A DNA stretch of 64,000 nt from Streptomyces sp. NBS 14/10 (GTDB lineage: Bacteria > Actinomycetota > Actinomycetes > Streptomycetales > Streptomycetaceae), in NCBI RefSeq assembly GCF_002224125.1, contig NZ_NCSM01000076.1, positions 1 through 64,000 of the forward strand. The letters run 5' to 3'. Below are positions 53,322 to 61,087 of the stretch, piece by piece. Within the stretch, counting starts at the first letter, position 1; every line of letters begins with the position of its first letter. A program made the translations under genes and the position numbers. The notes beneath the pieces were generated by a model, which did no database searches, was not told where the DNA came from, and worked only from the letters and a program-made list of their open reading frames with translations.

Positions 53322-54335
53322 TCATCCGCCGGCCGCCTCCATGTCCCGCAGGGCCGCCAGGAGATGCGGTGCCACACGCTGCTGGGTACGGACCGACTCC
53401 TCGGGTGAATAGCCCCGGGGCACCGCCTCGACCAGCATGATCAGATAGAGATAGGCGCGGTAGAGCGCCAGGCGCAGCCGTACGGAGTCGTCGAAGCGCG
53501 GCGGACCGGCGACCGCGGCGTATCCGGACAGGAAGTCCGTATCGTCCTCCACGTTTCCCAGCAGCGCCAGCGAGACGAAATCGGCCACCGGATCGCCCCA
53601 GAACATCCGCTCGCCGTCGATGACGCCACTGAGCGTTCGGGCCCCGGCCTCGCCGTCGAGCAGCAGGTTTCCGTCCCACAGGTCGAAATGCACCAGGGCG
53701 GGCGTGACCACGTCGTCGAGTACGCCCGCCACCGCGGCGAACAGCCCCCTGACGCGGGCCACTGGCACGGGCAGCGCGGCACGGTAGCGCTCGGCGTCGT
53801 CGAGTATCGCGTCCGTCATCCCCGTGAAGGCCTGCCGCCAGCTCGCCGCCGGCGGGCCGAAGGGCTCGGCGGGGTAGCCGAAGCCGGTTCCGGCCACGGT
53901 GTGGAGGCGGGCCACCAGCCGCCCGAGCTCTTCCCTGAGCCGACGGCGCTCGCCGTCCGGGATCGTCCCGGAGATCTCATGCCATGGTGTACCGGGGCGC
54001 AGGGTGCTGATCAGATAGGGCCCGCCGGCCGCGTGCGGATCGAGTTCGCTGTGTACGACCTCGGGGACCGGGATGTCCACCGCCGTGGCCGCCGAGGTGT
54101 AGAAGAGCACTTCGCCTCGGAGGAGTTCGTGCTCGTAGCCGAGTCGGGGGGTGTCCGGGGTCGGAGGGATCTTCACCACCCACTGCCGTTGGCCGTCGAG
54201 GTCGACGCGTAGCACGGTGTTGTAGGTGCCGCCGGACAGGGGCGTGTAGCGCGCGGCGTCCGCGTCGGCGACGCCCGCGGCCTTGAGCGCCGCGGCGGCA
54301 GCGGCGACCTGGTCGTCCTGGGGCTGTCGGCTCAC
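53322..54335 (-). CDS. Aminoglycoside phosphotransferase-family kinase
   Basis: A 337-residue protein-kinase-like small-molecule kinase. An N-lobe with TYNTVLRVDLDG and VVKIPP supplies nucleotide contacts. The catalytic loop is HFDLWDGNLLLD (about 212-223), and the metal-binding Asp lies in VIDGERMFWGDP. The GTG at 54335 follows GAGGAGGA. The family includes antibiotic-resistance kinases, choline/homoserine kinases and fructosamine kinases. Substrate cannot be inferred from context. Confidence 0.9.
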   Translation of the reverse strand: MSRQPQDDQVAAAAAALKAAGVADADAARYTPLSGGTYNTVLRVDLDGQRQWVVKIPPTPDTPRLGYEHELLRGEVLFYTSAATAVDIPVPEVVHSELDPHAAGGPYLISTLRPGTPWHEISGTIPDGERRRLREELGRLVARLHTVAGTGFGYPAEPFGPPAASWRQAFTGMTDAILDDAERYRAALPVPVARVRGLFAAVAGVLDDVVTPALVHFDLWDGNLLLDGEAGARTLSGVIDGERMFWGDPVADFVSLALLGNVEDDTDFLSGYAAVAGPPRFDDSVRLRLALYRAYLYLIMLVEAVPRGYSPEESVRTQQRVAPHLLAALRDMEAAGG

Positions 54336-54368
54336 GCGTGTTCCTCCTCGTCTCGGCCACGGGCCGCT

Positions 54369-54386
54369 CGCCCGGCGCGCCGGGCG
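54369..54386 (-). terminator. 18-base palindromic hairpin after the MarR gene
   Basis: CGCCCGGCG directly followed by its complement, a perfect palindrome in the gap between the MarR stop (54545) and the kinase start (54335). It probably terminates the MarR transcript. Confidence 0.5.
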
Positions 54387-54544
54387 CGGGGCGCCGCGGG
54401 ACGGCTTCCCGCGCCCTACGCCGGGCCGGACGGGTCGGACCGCCAAAACTTTCTCGATCTTACGCAGTTGATGCCGGGCCATCGCCCCCGGTTCGCGGCC
54501 ACCGTCAGACAGAGGAAGAGCCCAGGGTCCGCCGCCCGGCCGGG

Positions 54545-55015
54545 TCAGTGTGCGGCGGACCGCTCGGCGAGCCGGGCCATCTGGTGGCGCGCCAGCTCGG
54601 TGGTCCTGCGCATATGGCGCAGCAGCACGGCGAGATCTGCCTCGCTGTCCTCGTGGAACAGCTCCTCCCAGCCCGCGCCCAGCTCCCGCCACACGGCTCC
54701 GAACCGCTCCATCGCCCCGGGCACCACCTCCACCAGGACCCGCCGCCGGTCCTGCTCGTCCCGGCGGCGGGTGACCTGGCCCGCCTTCTCCAGCCGGTCG
54801 ACCAGCCGGGTGGCCGAACCGCTGGTCAGCCCGGTCAGTTCGGCGATCCGCCCGGTGGTGACGGGACCGTCCTCGAGTGTGAGGAGGTTGAGGCACTGCA
54901 GATCGGTGGGGTGCATCCCCAGGTGGTCCGCCACCGCCTGGTTGAACAGGATGTACGAGGCCATATAGCGCCGGGACGCCGACCCCAGCTCTGTCATCAG
55001 GTCCTCGCGTGCCAT
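54545..55015 (-). CDS. MarR family transcriptional regulator
   Basis: A 156-residue winged-helix regulator. The recognition region TGRIAELTGLTSGSATRLVD (about 53-72) is followed by the wing DEQDRRR (about 86-92), flanked by dimerisation helices. It diverges from an NmrA-like oxidoreductase gene. The 185-base gap contains three TGCnnnACGCA sites, one of them overlapping the start of the target gene. This suggests MarR represses itself and the oxidoreductase until a phenolic or other ligand is present (family knowledge plus inference). Confidence 0.92.
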   Translation of the reverse strand: MAREDLMTELGSASRRYMASYILFNQAVADHLGMHPTDLQCLNLLTLEDGPVTTGRIAELTGLTSGSATRLVDRLEKAGQVTRRRDEQDRRRVLVEVVPGAMERFGAVWRELGAGWEELFHEDSEADLAVLLRHMRRTTELARHQMARLAERSAAH

Positions 55016-55105
55016 CGGCAGGCCTCCCGCGCCTCTGTGTCGTTGTGCCGTGTCTCCGTGCGGCGCGTCTCCATGCGGGGCGCGGCCGAAGTGCCCCGTG
55101 TCCGC

Positions 55106-55116
55106 TGCGCCACGCA
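55106..55116. promoter_or_regulatory. MarR site candidate 1 (TGCGCCACGCA)
   Basis: One of three TGCnnnACGCA elements between the MarR and NmrA-like genes, 91 bases upstream of the MarR start. Confidence 0.5.
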
Positions 55117-55165
55117 GACATCCTAGTCACCGCCCCCTCGCTCGACGGTTCGCCGGATAAATATT

Positions 55166-55176
55166 TGCGTCACGCA
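55166..55176. promoter_or_regulatory. MarR site candidate 2 (TGCGTCACGCA)
   Basis: The only perfectly symmetrical copy (TGCGT-C-ACGCA). It lies 25 bases upstream of the NmrA-like start in an AT-rich stretch suited to a promoter. Confidence 0.55.
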
Positions 55177-55197
55177 GTCAATGTGTCGTACGTTCTC

Positions 55198-55208
55198 TGC
55201 ATGACGCA
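55198..55208. promoter_or_regulatory. MarR site candidate 3 (TGCATGACGCA)
   Basis: Overlaps the ATG of the NmrA-like gene. Binding here would block both transcription and translation start. Confidence 0.45.
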
Positions 55209-56073
55209 GATGAATATCTCTCTCCCGGTGGCCGTGTCCGGCGCCACCGGTGCCCAAGGCGGCGCCGCGGCCCGCGCACTGCTTCAGCTCGGCCGTCCGG
55301 TCCGCGCGCTCACCCGCGACCCCGCCACACCCGCCGCCGCCGAACTGCGCGCTCTGGGTGCGGAGGTGGTCCGGGCCGACTTCGACGACGAGGCATCCCT
55401 GGCCACCGCGCTCGCCGGCACCGGAGCGCTCTTCGCGATGTCCACACCGTTCGGCAGCGACCTCTCCGCCGAGGTCCGTCAGGGGACCGCCCTGCTGGAC
55501 GCGGCGGTCGCCGTCGGGGTGCGACACATCGTGTTCACCTCCGCCGCCAACGCCGACCGGTCCACGGGCATCCCGCACTTCGAGAGCAAGTGGCGGATCG
55601 AGCGACACCTGGCCACCCTCGATGTGACATGGACCGTGATCGGCCCCGGTGTCTTCATGGAGAACTATGCGAACGGCTGGACCATGGAATCGCTCCGCGA
55701 GGGTGTCTTCGCGCTGCCCATGCCACCCGGGCGCCCGCTGCCGCTGATCGCCGCGAGGGACATCGGCGCCTTCGCGGCCCTGGCGCTGAACCGCCCCGCG
55801 GAGTTCGGCGGGCGCCGGATCGACATCGCCGCGCAGTGGCGGACACCCGAGCAGATCGCCACCGCGATCGGCGCCGCGAGCGGTCGCGAGATCCGCCACC
55901 GAGAGGTGCCGCTGACGGTCGCCGAGAGCTACTCCGGCGACCTGGCCGCCATGTTCCGCTACTTCCAGGAGACCGGGCTGGACGTGGACATCGACGGACT
56001 GCGCCGGGACCACCCCGAGGTCGGCTGGCACACCCTCGAGAAATGGGCCAGCGACCGCGAGTGGAACCTCTGA
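55201..56073 (+). CDS. NmrA-like NAD(P)-binding oxidoreductase
   Basis: A 290-residue atypical short-chain dehydrogenase. The dinucleotide motif VSGATGAQGGAAARALL is at about residues 11-27. Substrate-region markers are FTSAANAD and FESKWRIERHL, while the classical YxxxK is absent, as in NmrA/quinone-oxidoreductase-type members. The ATG at 55201 is used; ATG at 55210 is possible. The divergent MarR gene and overlapping operator suggest induction by a small molecule such as a quinone or aldehyde. Confidence 0.9.
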   Translation: MTQMNISLPVAVSGATGAQGGAAARALLQLGRPVRALTRDPATPAAAELRALGAEVVRADFDDEASLATALAGTGALFAMSTPFGSDLSAEVRQGTALLDAAVAVGVRHIVFTSAANADRSTGIPHFESKWRIERHLATLDVTWTVIGPGVFMENYANGWTMESLREGVFALPMPPGRPLPLIAARDIGAFAALALNRPAEFGGRRIDIAAQWRTPEQIATAIGAASGREIRHREVPLTVAESYSGDLAAMFRYFQETGLDVDIDGLRRDHPEVGWHTLEKWASDREWNL

Positions 56074-56083
56074 CACCTGCTCA

Positions 56084-56099
56084 GCCGCCGCGCGGCGGC
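56084..56099 (+). terminator. Hairpin terminator of the NmrA-like gene
   Basis: A 16-base palindrome (GCCGCCGC and its complement) followed by GAAAAA, 11 bases beyond the stop codon. Confidence 0.55.
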
Positions 56100-56130
56100 G
56101 AAAAAGGGCGAGCCTCGACCACGGCCCCGC

Positions 56131-57426
56131 ATGGCATCATTCGCGATCATGGACACGACGAGCCAGGCCGAGGTCGCCGAGCGCCGCCGCTTCGGGGTGC
56201 TCAGGCAACGGGACTTCCGGCTGCTGTGGACGGGCGAGACCGCCAGTGGGCTCGGCAACAGCGTCACCACGGTGGCGCTGCCCCTGATAGCGGTGGTGGT
56301 GCTACGGGCCGACACCTTCGCCATCGGCCTGCTCACCGCGGCCGTCTGGCTGCCGTGGCTGGTGATCGGGCTACCGGCCGGCGCGTGGGTGGACCGGCTC
56401 CGCAAGCGGCCCGTCATGATCGCCTGCAATCTCGTCTCGGCCGTCATGTACGCGAGCGTCCCCCTCGCCGCCTGGCTGGACGCGCTCACCTACACCCATC
56501 TGCTGGTGGTGGCCCTGGTGTGCGGAGTGGCCTCGGTGTTCTTCAGCACCGCGTACCACGCGTACATACCCGTCGTGCTCCACGGCCGCGACCTGCTCGA
56601 GGGAAACGCGAAACTCCAGGGCAGCGAGTCCGGCACCCAGGTGGTCGGCCGCGGAGCCGCCGGCCTGGTCGCGCAGGCATTCGGCGCGGTCCTCGGGCTG
56701 CTGATCGACGCGATGACCTTCGTCGTCTCCAGCGTGTGCCTGGCCCTGCTGCGGGTCCGTGAACCGGACCCGGAGGCCCCCGCCCCCGAGGTCACGCTGC
56801 GCCGGCAGATACGCGAGGGATTCGGTTTCGTCGCCCGCGACCGCTATCTGCGGCCGATGGTGACGTTCGGGGCCGTGGCCAACCTGGCGCTGATGGGGTA
56901 TCAGGCGGTGCAGGTCGCGTTCCTGGTGCGCACGGTCCACGCGACCCCCGCGACCGTCGGTGTCCTGATCATGGTGGGCAGCCTCGGGGGCATCCTGGGC
57001 GCCGCGCTGGCCGGCCCCGTCGGCCGACGCTTCGGGACGGCCCGCGGGACGCTGGTCCTGCTGGCGCTCACCAGCCCCTTCGTACTGCTGCTGCCACTGA
57101 CCGCACCGGGGGCCGGTCTGCCGTTCTTCGCGATCGGTGCGTTCATGGTGGGGCTGGGGATCGTCGCGTGCAACGTGGTGGTGGGCAGCTTCCGGCAGAG
57201 CTACTGCCCGCCCCATCTGCTGGGGCGGGTCGTCGCGACGGCCATGGTCCTCAACCACTGCACCATTCCGCTCGGCTCCCTGCTCGGCGGACTCCTCGGC
57301 GACGTCGTCGGGCTTCGCCCCGCCATGTGGATCATGACGGTCCTGTTCGCGCCCAGCTGGCTGCTCCTCATGCTGGGCCCCATGCGCACCGAGCGCGACC
57401 TGCCCCGGACGGTGGCGGTCAGCTGA
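56131..57426 (+). CDS. MFS transporter (DHA3-like exporter)
   Basis: A 431-residue major facilitator protein with twelve predicted helices. The N-terminal RRRFGVLRQRDFRLLWTGE and loop WVDRLRKRPVM mark the DHA3/enterobactin-exporter-like group of drug and macrolide exporters. A second ATG at 56149 is a possible start. It overlaps the 3' end of the HAD gene on the opposite strand by eight bases. It could be part of the deazapurine gene set as an additional exporter, but its orientation with the MarR/NmrA genes makes an independent role just as likely. Confidence 0.9.
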   Translation: MASFAIMDTTSQAEVAERRRFGVLRQRDFRLLWTGETASGLGNSVTTVALPLIAVVVLRADTFAIGLLTAAVWLPWLVIGLPAGAWVDRLRKRPVMIACNLVSAVMYASVPLAAWLDALTYTHLLVVALVCGVASVFFSTAYHAYIPVVLHGRDLLEGNAKLQGSESGTQVVGRGAAGLVAQAFGAVLGLLIDAMTFVVSSVCLALLRVREPDPEAPAPEVTLRRQIREGFGFVARDRYLRPMVTFGAVANLALMGYQAVQVAFLVRTVHATPATVGVLIMVGSLGGILGAALAGPVGRRFGTARGTLVLLALTSPFVLLLPLTAPGAGLPFFAIGAFMVGLGIVACNVVVGSFRQSYCPPHLLGRVVATAMVLNHCTIPLGSLLGGLLGDVVGLRPAMWIMTVLFAPSWLLLMLGPMRTERDLPRTVAVS

Positions 57427-58132
57427 CGGGCCGCTGCGCCGCCCAGGAGTCGAGCACCGTCAGCACGTCCTTGAGGGTGTGCGCGGTGGCATCCGGCTCC
57501 GCCGAGTCCGATCCGCGCTCCTCCTCGGGGATGGTGCTGTGGGGCACCCAGATGGTGCGCATACGGGCCTGCCGCGCACCGTAGATGTCCTCGAAGAGCC
57601 GGTCGCCGACGAACGCGCACGCGCCGGGGTCCTCGGCGCCCAGCCGCTCCGCGATCAGCTCGAAGATGAGCGGATTGGGCTTCGTCCAGGGCACTTCGCT
57701 GGAGTAGACCGCGGCGTCGATCAGGTCGTGGACGCCGTCCCGCTCGAAGATCTCATGGTGCCAGTCGGCCGACCACAGCGTGTTGGAGAGCACCCCGACC
57801 CCCAGATCCCGCTCGCGCAGGGTGCGCAGCAGCTCCGCGCCCTCCGAGTCGAGGTAGGTGTGCTCCTCCCAGGCCCGTCGGTAGGTCGCGATCGCCGTGC
57901 CGTCCGGGACCACGTCCACGGCGCGGAACACCTCGTCGAGGGTGGCCGAGCCCTGCGTGTCCCGGCAGCGGGCCATCAGCTCCCGCTCGGCCTGGAACAG
58001 CCGCTCGGCGAGGTCCGGCGCGCCGTCCGGGTCGATCTCGCGCGCGGTCTCCAGCCAGATGCCCGCCACGTCCACCGTGTGCCAGGGAGTGAGTGTCCCC
58101 GCCCAGTCGAAGACGACGTACTTGATGGTCAT
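57419..58132 (-). CDS. HAD-family hydrolase (putative nucleotide phosphatase)
   Basis: A 237-residue haloacid dehalogenase-type hydrolase. Motif I is VFDWAGTLTP: Asp9 is the nucleophile, but the usual second Asp is Ala11, giving the DWAGT form seen in phosphonoacetaldehyde hydrolases and some phosphatases. Motif II is in VLSNT, the motif III Lys in WTKPNP and motif IV in FVGDRLFEDIYGA. It follows an MFS gene by 30 bases on the same strand. In deazapurine nucleoside clusters a HAD enzyme is found beside the pathway genes. Dephosphorylation of the nucleotide intermediate is a reasonable role (inference). Confidence 0.88.
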   Translation of the reverse strand: MTIKYVVFDWAGTLTPWHTVDVAGIWLETAREIDPDGAPDLAERLFQAERELMARCRDTQGSATLDEVFRAVDVVPDGTAIATYRRAWEEHTYLDSEGAELLRTLRERDLGVGVLSNTLWSADWHHEIFERDGVHDLIDAAVYSSEVPWTKPNPLIFELIAERLGAEDPGACAFVGDRLFEDIYGARQARMRTIWVPHSTIPEEERGSDSAEPDATAHTLKDVLTVLDSWAAQRPVS

Positions 58133-58162
58133 GCTGCTCCTCGCCCTTCCCGCCCGAACCGG

Positions 58163-59455
58163 TCACGCCTGCTGCCCCCTGCCCACCGCGGCGCGCAGCA
58201 GCACGACGCCGACCGCGCACCCCACCAGCAGCGTCGGGCCCACCGCCCACCATCCGTCCGCCGCCGTGACGACCAGACCCACCAGTGGTGGTCCCGCGAG
58301 CGATCCGACGCTGCCGAGCTGGGCCACCAGGCCGTTGGCCATGCCGACGTCGGCGCTGGTCCTCACCACGAGGGGGAGGGCCGCGAAGACGGTGGCGACG
58401 ACCAACTCGTTGGTGATCGCGATCAGCACCGCGCTGGTCATCGAGATGCCCAGACCGCCCGTCGAACCGAACGCCGCGAAGGCGCCGACCGGCATCAACA
58501 GGGCAGCCGTGAAAAGGTACTTCATGCGCGCCCCGCGGCGCAGCAGCACACTCGCCGCGAAGCCCCCCGCCACCCCGGCGAAGGACACGCTTCCGGTGAG
58601 CGTTCCGGCCGCCGCGGTGGGCACGTCGAACTCGTCGTGCAGATACGTGGGGTAGAGCGCGACGAAGGTGACGATCGTGGCGCTGATGGTGGCGAAGCCG
58701 GCGCCGAGCGCGACCGGGCGGGCCAGCCTGCGGGCGCGCGCCCAGCGATCACCGGAGCCGTCCCCGTCCCCAGCACGGGATTCCGTTGCCACCGCCCCGT
58801 CGGCCGGCCCTTCCGGCTCCGGCCCGCCCTCCCGGGCGCCGGTCCCGGGGAGGTACAGCGCCGCACCAGCCACCGCGAGGGTGGCCGCCGCGGCGACCAC
58901 CAGCGAGGTCCGCCAGCCGAACCCCGCGGACAGCAGCCCGCCGCCGAACGCGCCCAGCGCGAGCCCCACCGGCATGAAGGTGCCCCAGACCGCCAGCGCC
59001 ACCGTGCGGCGCTCGTCGTCGCCGAGCCCCAGGATCAGCACCGGGGCCGCGATCACGACGACCACATAGCCCATGCTCTCCACCAGCCGCCCGCCGAGCA
59101 GCAGCGGAAACCCGTCGGCCCGGGAGACCAGCAGCCCCGCGAGTCCCATCACCACCAGGCCGCCGATCAGCGTCCGTCTCGGGTCCAGGGGGCGCAGCAC
59201 GACGCTCACCGCCAGCCCCAGCACGGCGGCCACCGCGGTGACCGAGGAGGCGACCAGGCCGACTTGTCCCAGAGAGAGCCCCAAGTCGTTCTCGAGGTCA
59301 ATGGATACGGGCGTGATTCTGCCGATGCTGGTGGCAGCCATGACGCCCGACAGGTAAATTAAAGCGAAATACCACCAATATGCGTGGCTCATTTGCTCAT
59401 CGGATTCCGGAATCCCTGCTTCTGCGGTATCAGTGGTGTCGCTCTTCCTGCCCAT
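58163..59455 (-). CDS. MFS transporter, candidate nucleoside exporter
   Basis: A 430-residue major facilitator protein with twelve predicted helices and a hydrophilic central loop (about 198-232) rich in Gly/Asp/Glu. A polar N-terminal tail of about 24 residues precedes helix 1 (YWWYFALIYLSGVM). It is the first gene of a two-gene unit with the HAD hydrolase and diverges from the PfkB kinase by 48 bases. Its placement beside the tubercidin-like genes suggests export of the nucleoside product and self-protection (inference). The protein itself reads only as a general MFS/CynX-NreB-like carrier. Confidence 0.87.
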   Translation of the reverse strand: MGRKSDTTDTAEAGIPESDEQMSHAYWWYFALIYLSGVMAATSIGRITPVSIDLENDLGLSLGQVGLVASSVTAVAAVLGLAVSVVLRPLDPRRTLIGGLVVMGLAGLLVSRADGFPLLLGGRLVESMGYVVVVIAAPVLILGLGDDERRTVALAVWGTFMPVGLALGAFGGGLLSAGFGWRTSLVVAAAATLAVAGAALYLPGTGAREGGPEPEGPADGAVATESRAGDGDGSGDRWARARRLARPVALGAGFATISATIVTFVALYPTYLHDEFDVPTAAAGTLTGSVSFAGVAGGFAASVLLRRGARMKYLFTAALLMPVGAFAAFGSTGGLGISMTSAVLIAITNELVVATVFAALPLVVRTSADVGMANGLVAQLGSVGSLAGPPLVGLVVTAADGWWAVGPTLLVGCAVGVVLLRAAVGRGQQA

Positions 59456-59503
59456 GGGTCAAAAACCTTTCCTTACGGGTCAACGCGGGGGGTATCGCTC
59501 GAC

Positions 59504-60514
59504 ATGGTGGCAGTAGAAGACGGGTCCGTGCCGCGCTCCGGCATTCTTGTGCTCGGTTCCCTGGTGATGGACCGTAAGTTTTTCGCCGCGGGGCTGCTCG
59601 AACGCGGAGCGGGCCGCGGCGAAACGGTGTGGTCCATGGAGCGGCACCACGGCGGCGTCGGCCGCAATGTCGCCACGAACGCGGCCCGGCTCGGCCACCC
59701 GGTCACCTTCGCCGGTCTGTCCGGTTTCGGCGCGGACGCGGCGGAGCTGGAGGGCGCCCTGACCCGGCTGGGCCTCGCCCTCCACGTACGGCGCGTCGCC
59801 GACGGCGTCGGACGGTTCGACGTCACGCTGGACGCCCGCGGATCGCAGATCTCCTCGCGTATCGCCCTCCCCGACCCGGCCCTGGGAAAGGCGCTGTGCG
59901 GTCCGGAGCTGGCCGCGCGCATCGCCACGGCGGGGGCGGTGGTGATGGAGGGCGGGCTCGACGAGGAGCTGCTGGTGTGGGTGTCGCAGCAGGCCAGGCG
60001 GCACGCGGTCCCGGTGTGCTGCCTGCCCACCCGGCAGGCCGACTTCGGGCCGCGCGCCCATCTGCTGCCGCGTTACGACGTACTGGTCCTCAACACCGGG
60101 GAGGCGGGCGCGCTGCTGGGACGGGACCCCGGCACGCCGACCGGGCCCGCCGAGCAGGCCGAGCTGCTGATGCGCCGGGGCCCCGGGGTGGTCGTGGTCA
60201 CCGACGGAGCCCGCGGGGCGGCCCTGGCGGTCGCGACCGCCCCGGGGCCGGTGCACCTCCCGGCCGAGCCGGGCGTATGCACCGACGATACGGGCGCAGG
60301 CGACGCGCTGGCCTCGGCCCTCGTCGCCGCCCTGGCGGCCGGCCGTACGCCGCGGGACGCCCTGGCCCATGGGCTGCGCGCGGCCCGGGTGACCATCGCA
60401 TGCCCGCAGAGCACCTGTCACGCCCTGTCGTCGGCCCTCGTCCACGCGGCGCCGAAGGGGCGCGACCCTGTCGAAAGGGAGCGCGCGCGGAGACCCCGAG
60501 GTACGAGGGGCTGA
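59504..60514 (+). CDS. PfkB-family sugar/nucleoside kinase
   Basis: A 336-residue ribokinase-like kinase. The substrate-binding GGVGRNVATNAARLG (about 48-62) and the ATP/anion-hole motif DTGAGDALASAL (about 265-276) with catalytic Asp are intact. The ATG at 59504 is preceded by GGGGGG about 12 bases upstream. The frame continues leftward but would overlap the divergent MFS gene. PfkB members phosphorylate ribose, adenosine, pseudouridine or fructose derivatives. Next to deazapurine genes it may phosphorylate a ribose or nucleoside in the pathway or in self-handling of the product (inference). It converges with the Nudix gene. Confidence 0.88.
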   Translation: MVAVEDGSVPRSGILVLGSLVMDRKFFAAGLLERGAGRGETVWSMERHHGGVGRNVATNAARLGHPVTFAGLSGFGADAAELEGALTRLGLALHVRRVADGVGRFDVTLDARGSQISSRIALPDPALGKALCGPELAARIATAGAVVMEGGLDEELLVWVSQQARRHAVPVCCLPTRQADFGPRAHLLPRYDVLVLNTGEAGALLGRDPGTPTGPAEQAELLMRRGPGVVVVTDGARGAALAVATAPGPVHLPAEPGVCTDDTGAGDALASALVAALAAGRTPRDALAHGLRAARVTIACPQSTCHALSSALVHAAPKGRDPVERERARRPRGTRG

Positions 60515-60538
60515 GCACGGTCGACCGTCGACAGGGTC
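60464..60538. repeat. Long-range inverted repeat across the PfkB stop
   Basis: GACCCTGTCGA at 60464-60474 is exactly complementary to TCGACAGGGTC at 60528-60538, with 53 bases between. A small GGTCGACC palindrome lies inside near the right arm. It spans the PfkB stop codon and may act as a terminator between the convergent PfkB and Nudix genes. Confidence 0.5.
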
Positions 60539-60572
60539 TGAGGCGCCCCGGAGGCGAACCAGTGTTGCAGCG

Positions 60573-61073
60573 TCACCCGGACCTGACGGTGGACTCCACC
60601 CGGTGCGCACGCATGGTGATGCCGTCCTCGGCGAGGGCGCGCGTGATGACCTCGTGGTCGTACGACGCGAGCCCGGCGTCGGTGAGGATCTTCAGATCCG
60701 TGGAGTGCATCGGGAAGTCGTCGACGCTGCCCTGCCGGACCTCGCCCACGTTGTGCCCCGAGAAGCCCTCGGGCAGCTCGTACGCACGGTCGGCGAGGCA
60801 GGCGAACATCAGCAAGTGGTAGTTGCCCTGATCCCACTTGCCGGTGAACTCATAGACGGCGAAGAGCGAGCAGGAGTCCACGAGGATGCCGGTCTCCTCG
60901 TGGGCCTCCCGCCGCGCCGCTTCCTCCGCCGCCTCACCCGGCTCGATGCCCCCGCCCGGCAGCAGCCAGCTCCCGGCGTACGGCCCCTTGAGCTGGTGGA
61001 CGAAGGTCACGGTACGGCCGGGCCCCGGCACCACCAACAGGGCGGCGGGCAGCACACGGTCGAAACGGCTCAT
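60573..61073 (-). CDS. tubG: Nudix hydrolase, TubG-like
   Basis: A 166-residue Nudix enzyme with a complete Nudix box at about 41-63 (G-x5-E47-x7-R55-E56 and EETG at 59-62) that binds catalytic metal. Nudix enzymes hydrolyse nucleoside diphosphate-X compounds. In tubercidin biosynthesis, as I recall, the Nudix protein TubG removes phosphate groups in a late step to give the nucleoside. It is the last gene of a leftward operon (GMP reductase-like, phosphoribosyltransferase, UbiD, Nudix), 14 bases after the UbiD gene. The named tub order D-E-F-G equals the gene order here, which supports the assignment. Confidence 0.88.
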   Translation of the reverse strand: MSRFDRVLPAALLVVPGPGRTVTFVHQLKGPYAGSWLLPGGGIEPGEAAEEAARREAHEETGILVDSCSLFAVYEFTGKWDQGNYHLLMFACLADRAYELPEGFSGHNVGEVRQGSVDDFPMHSTDLKILTDAGLASYDHEVITRALAEDGITMRAHRVESTVRSG

Positions 61074-61087
61074 GCTGATGTCCTCAT

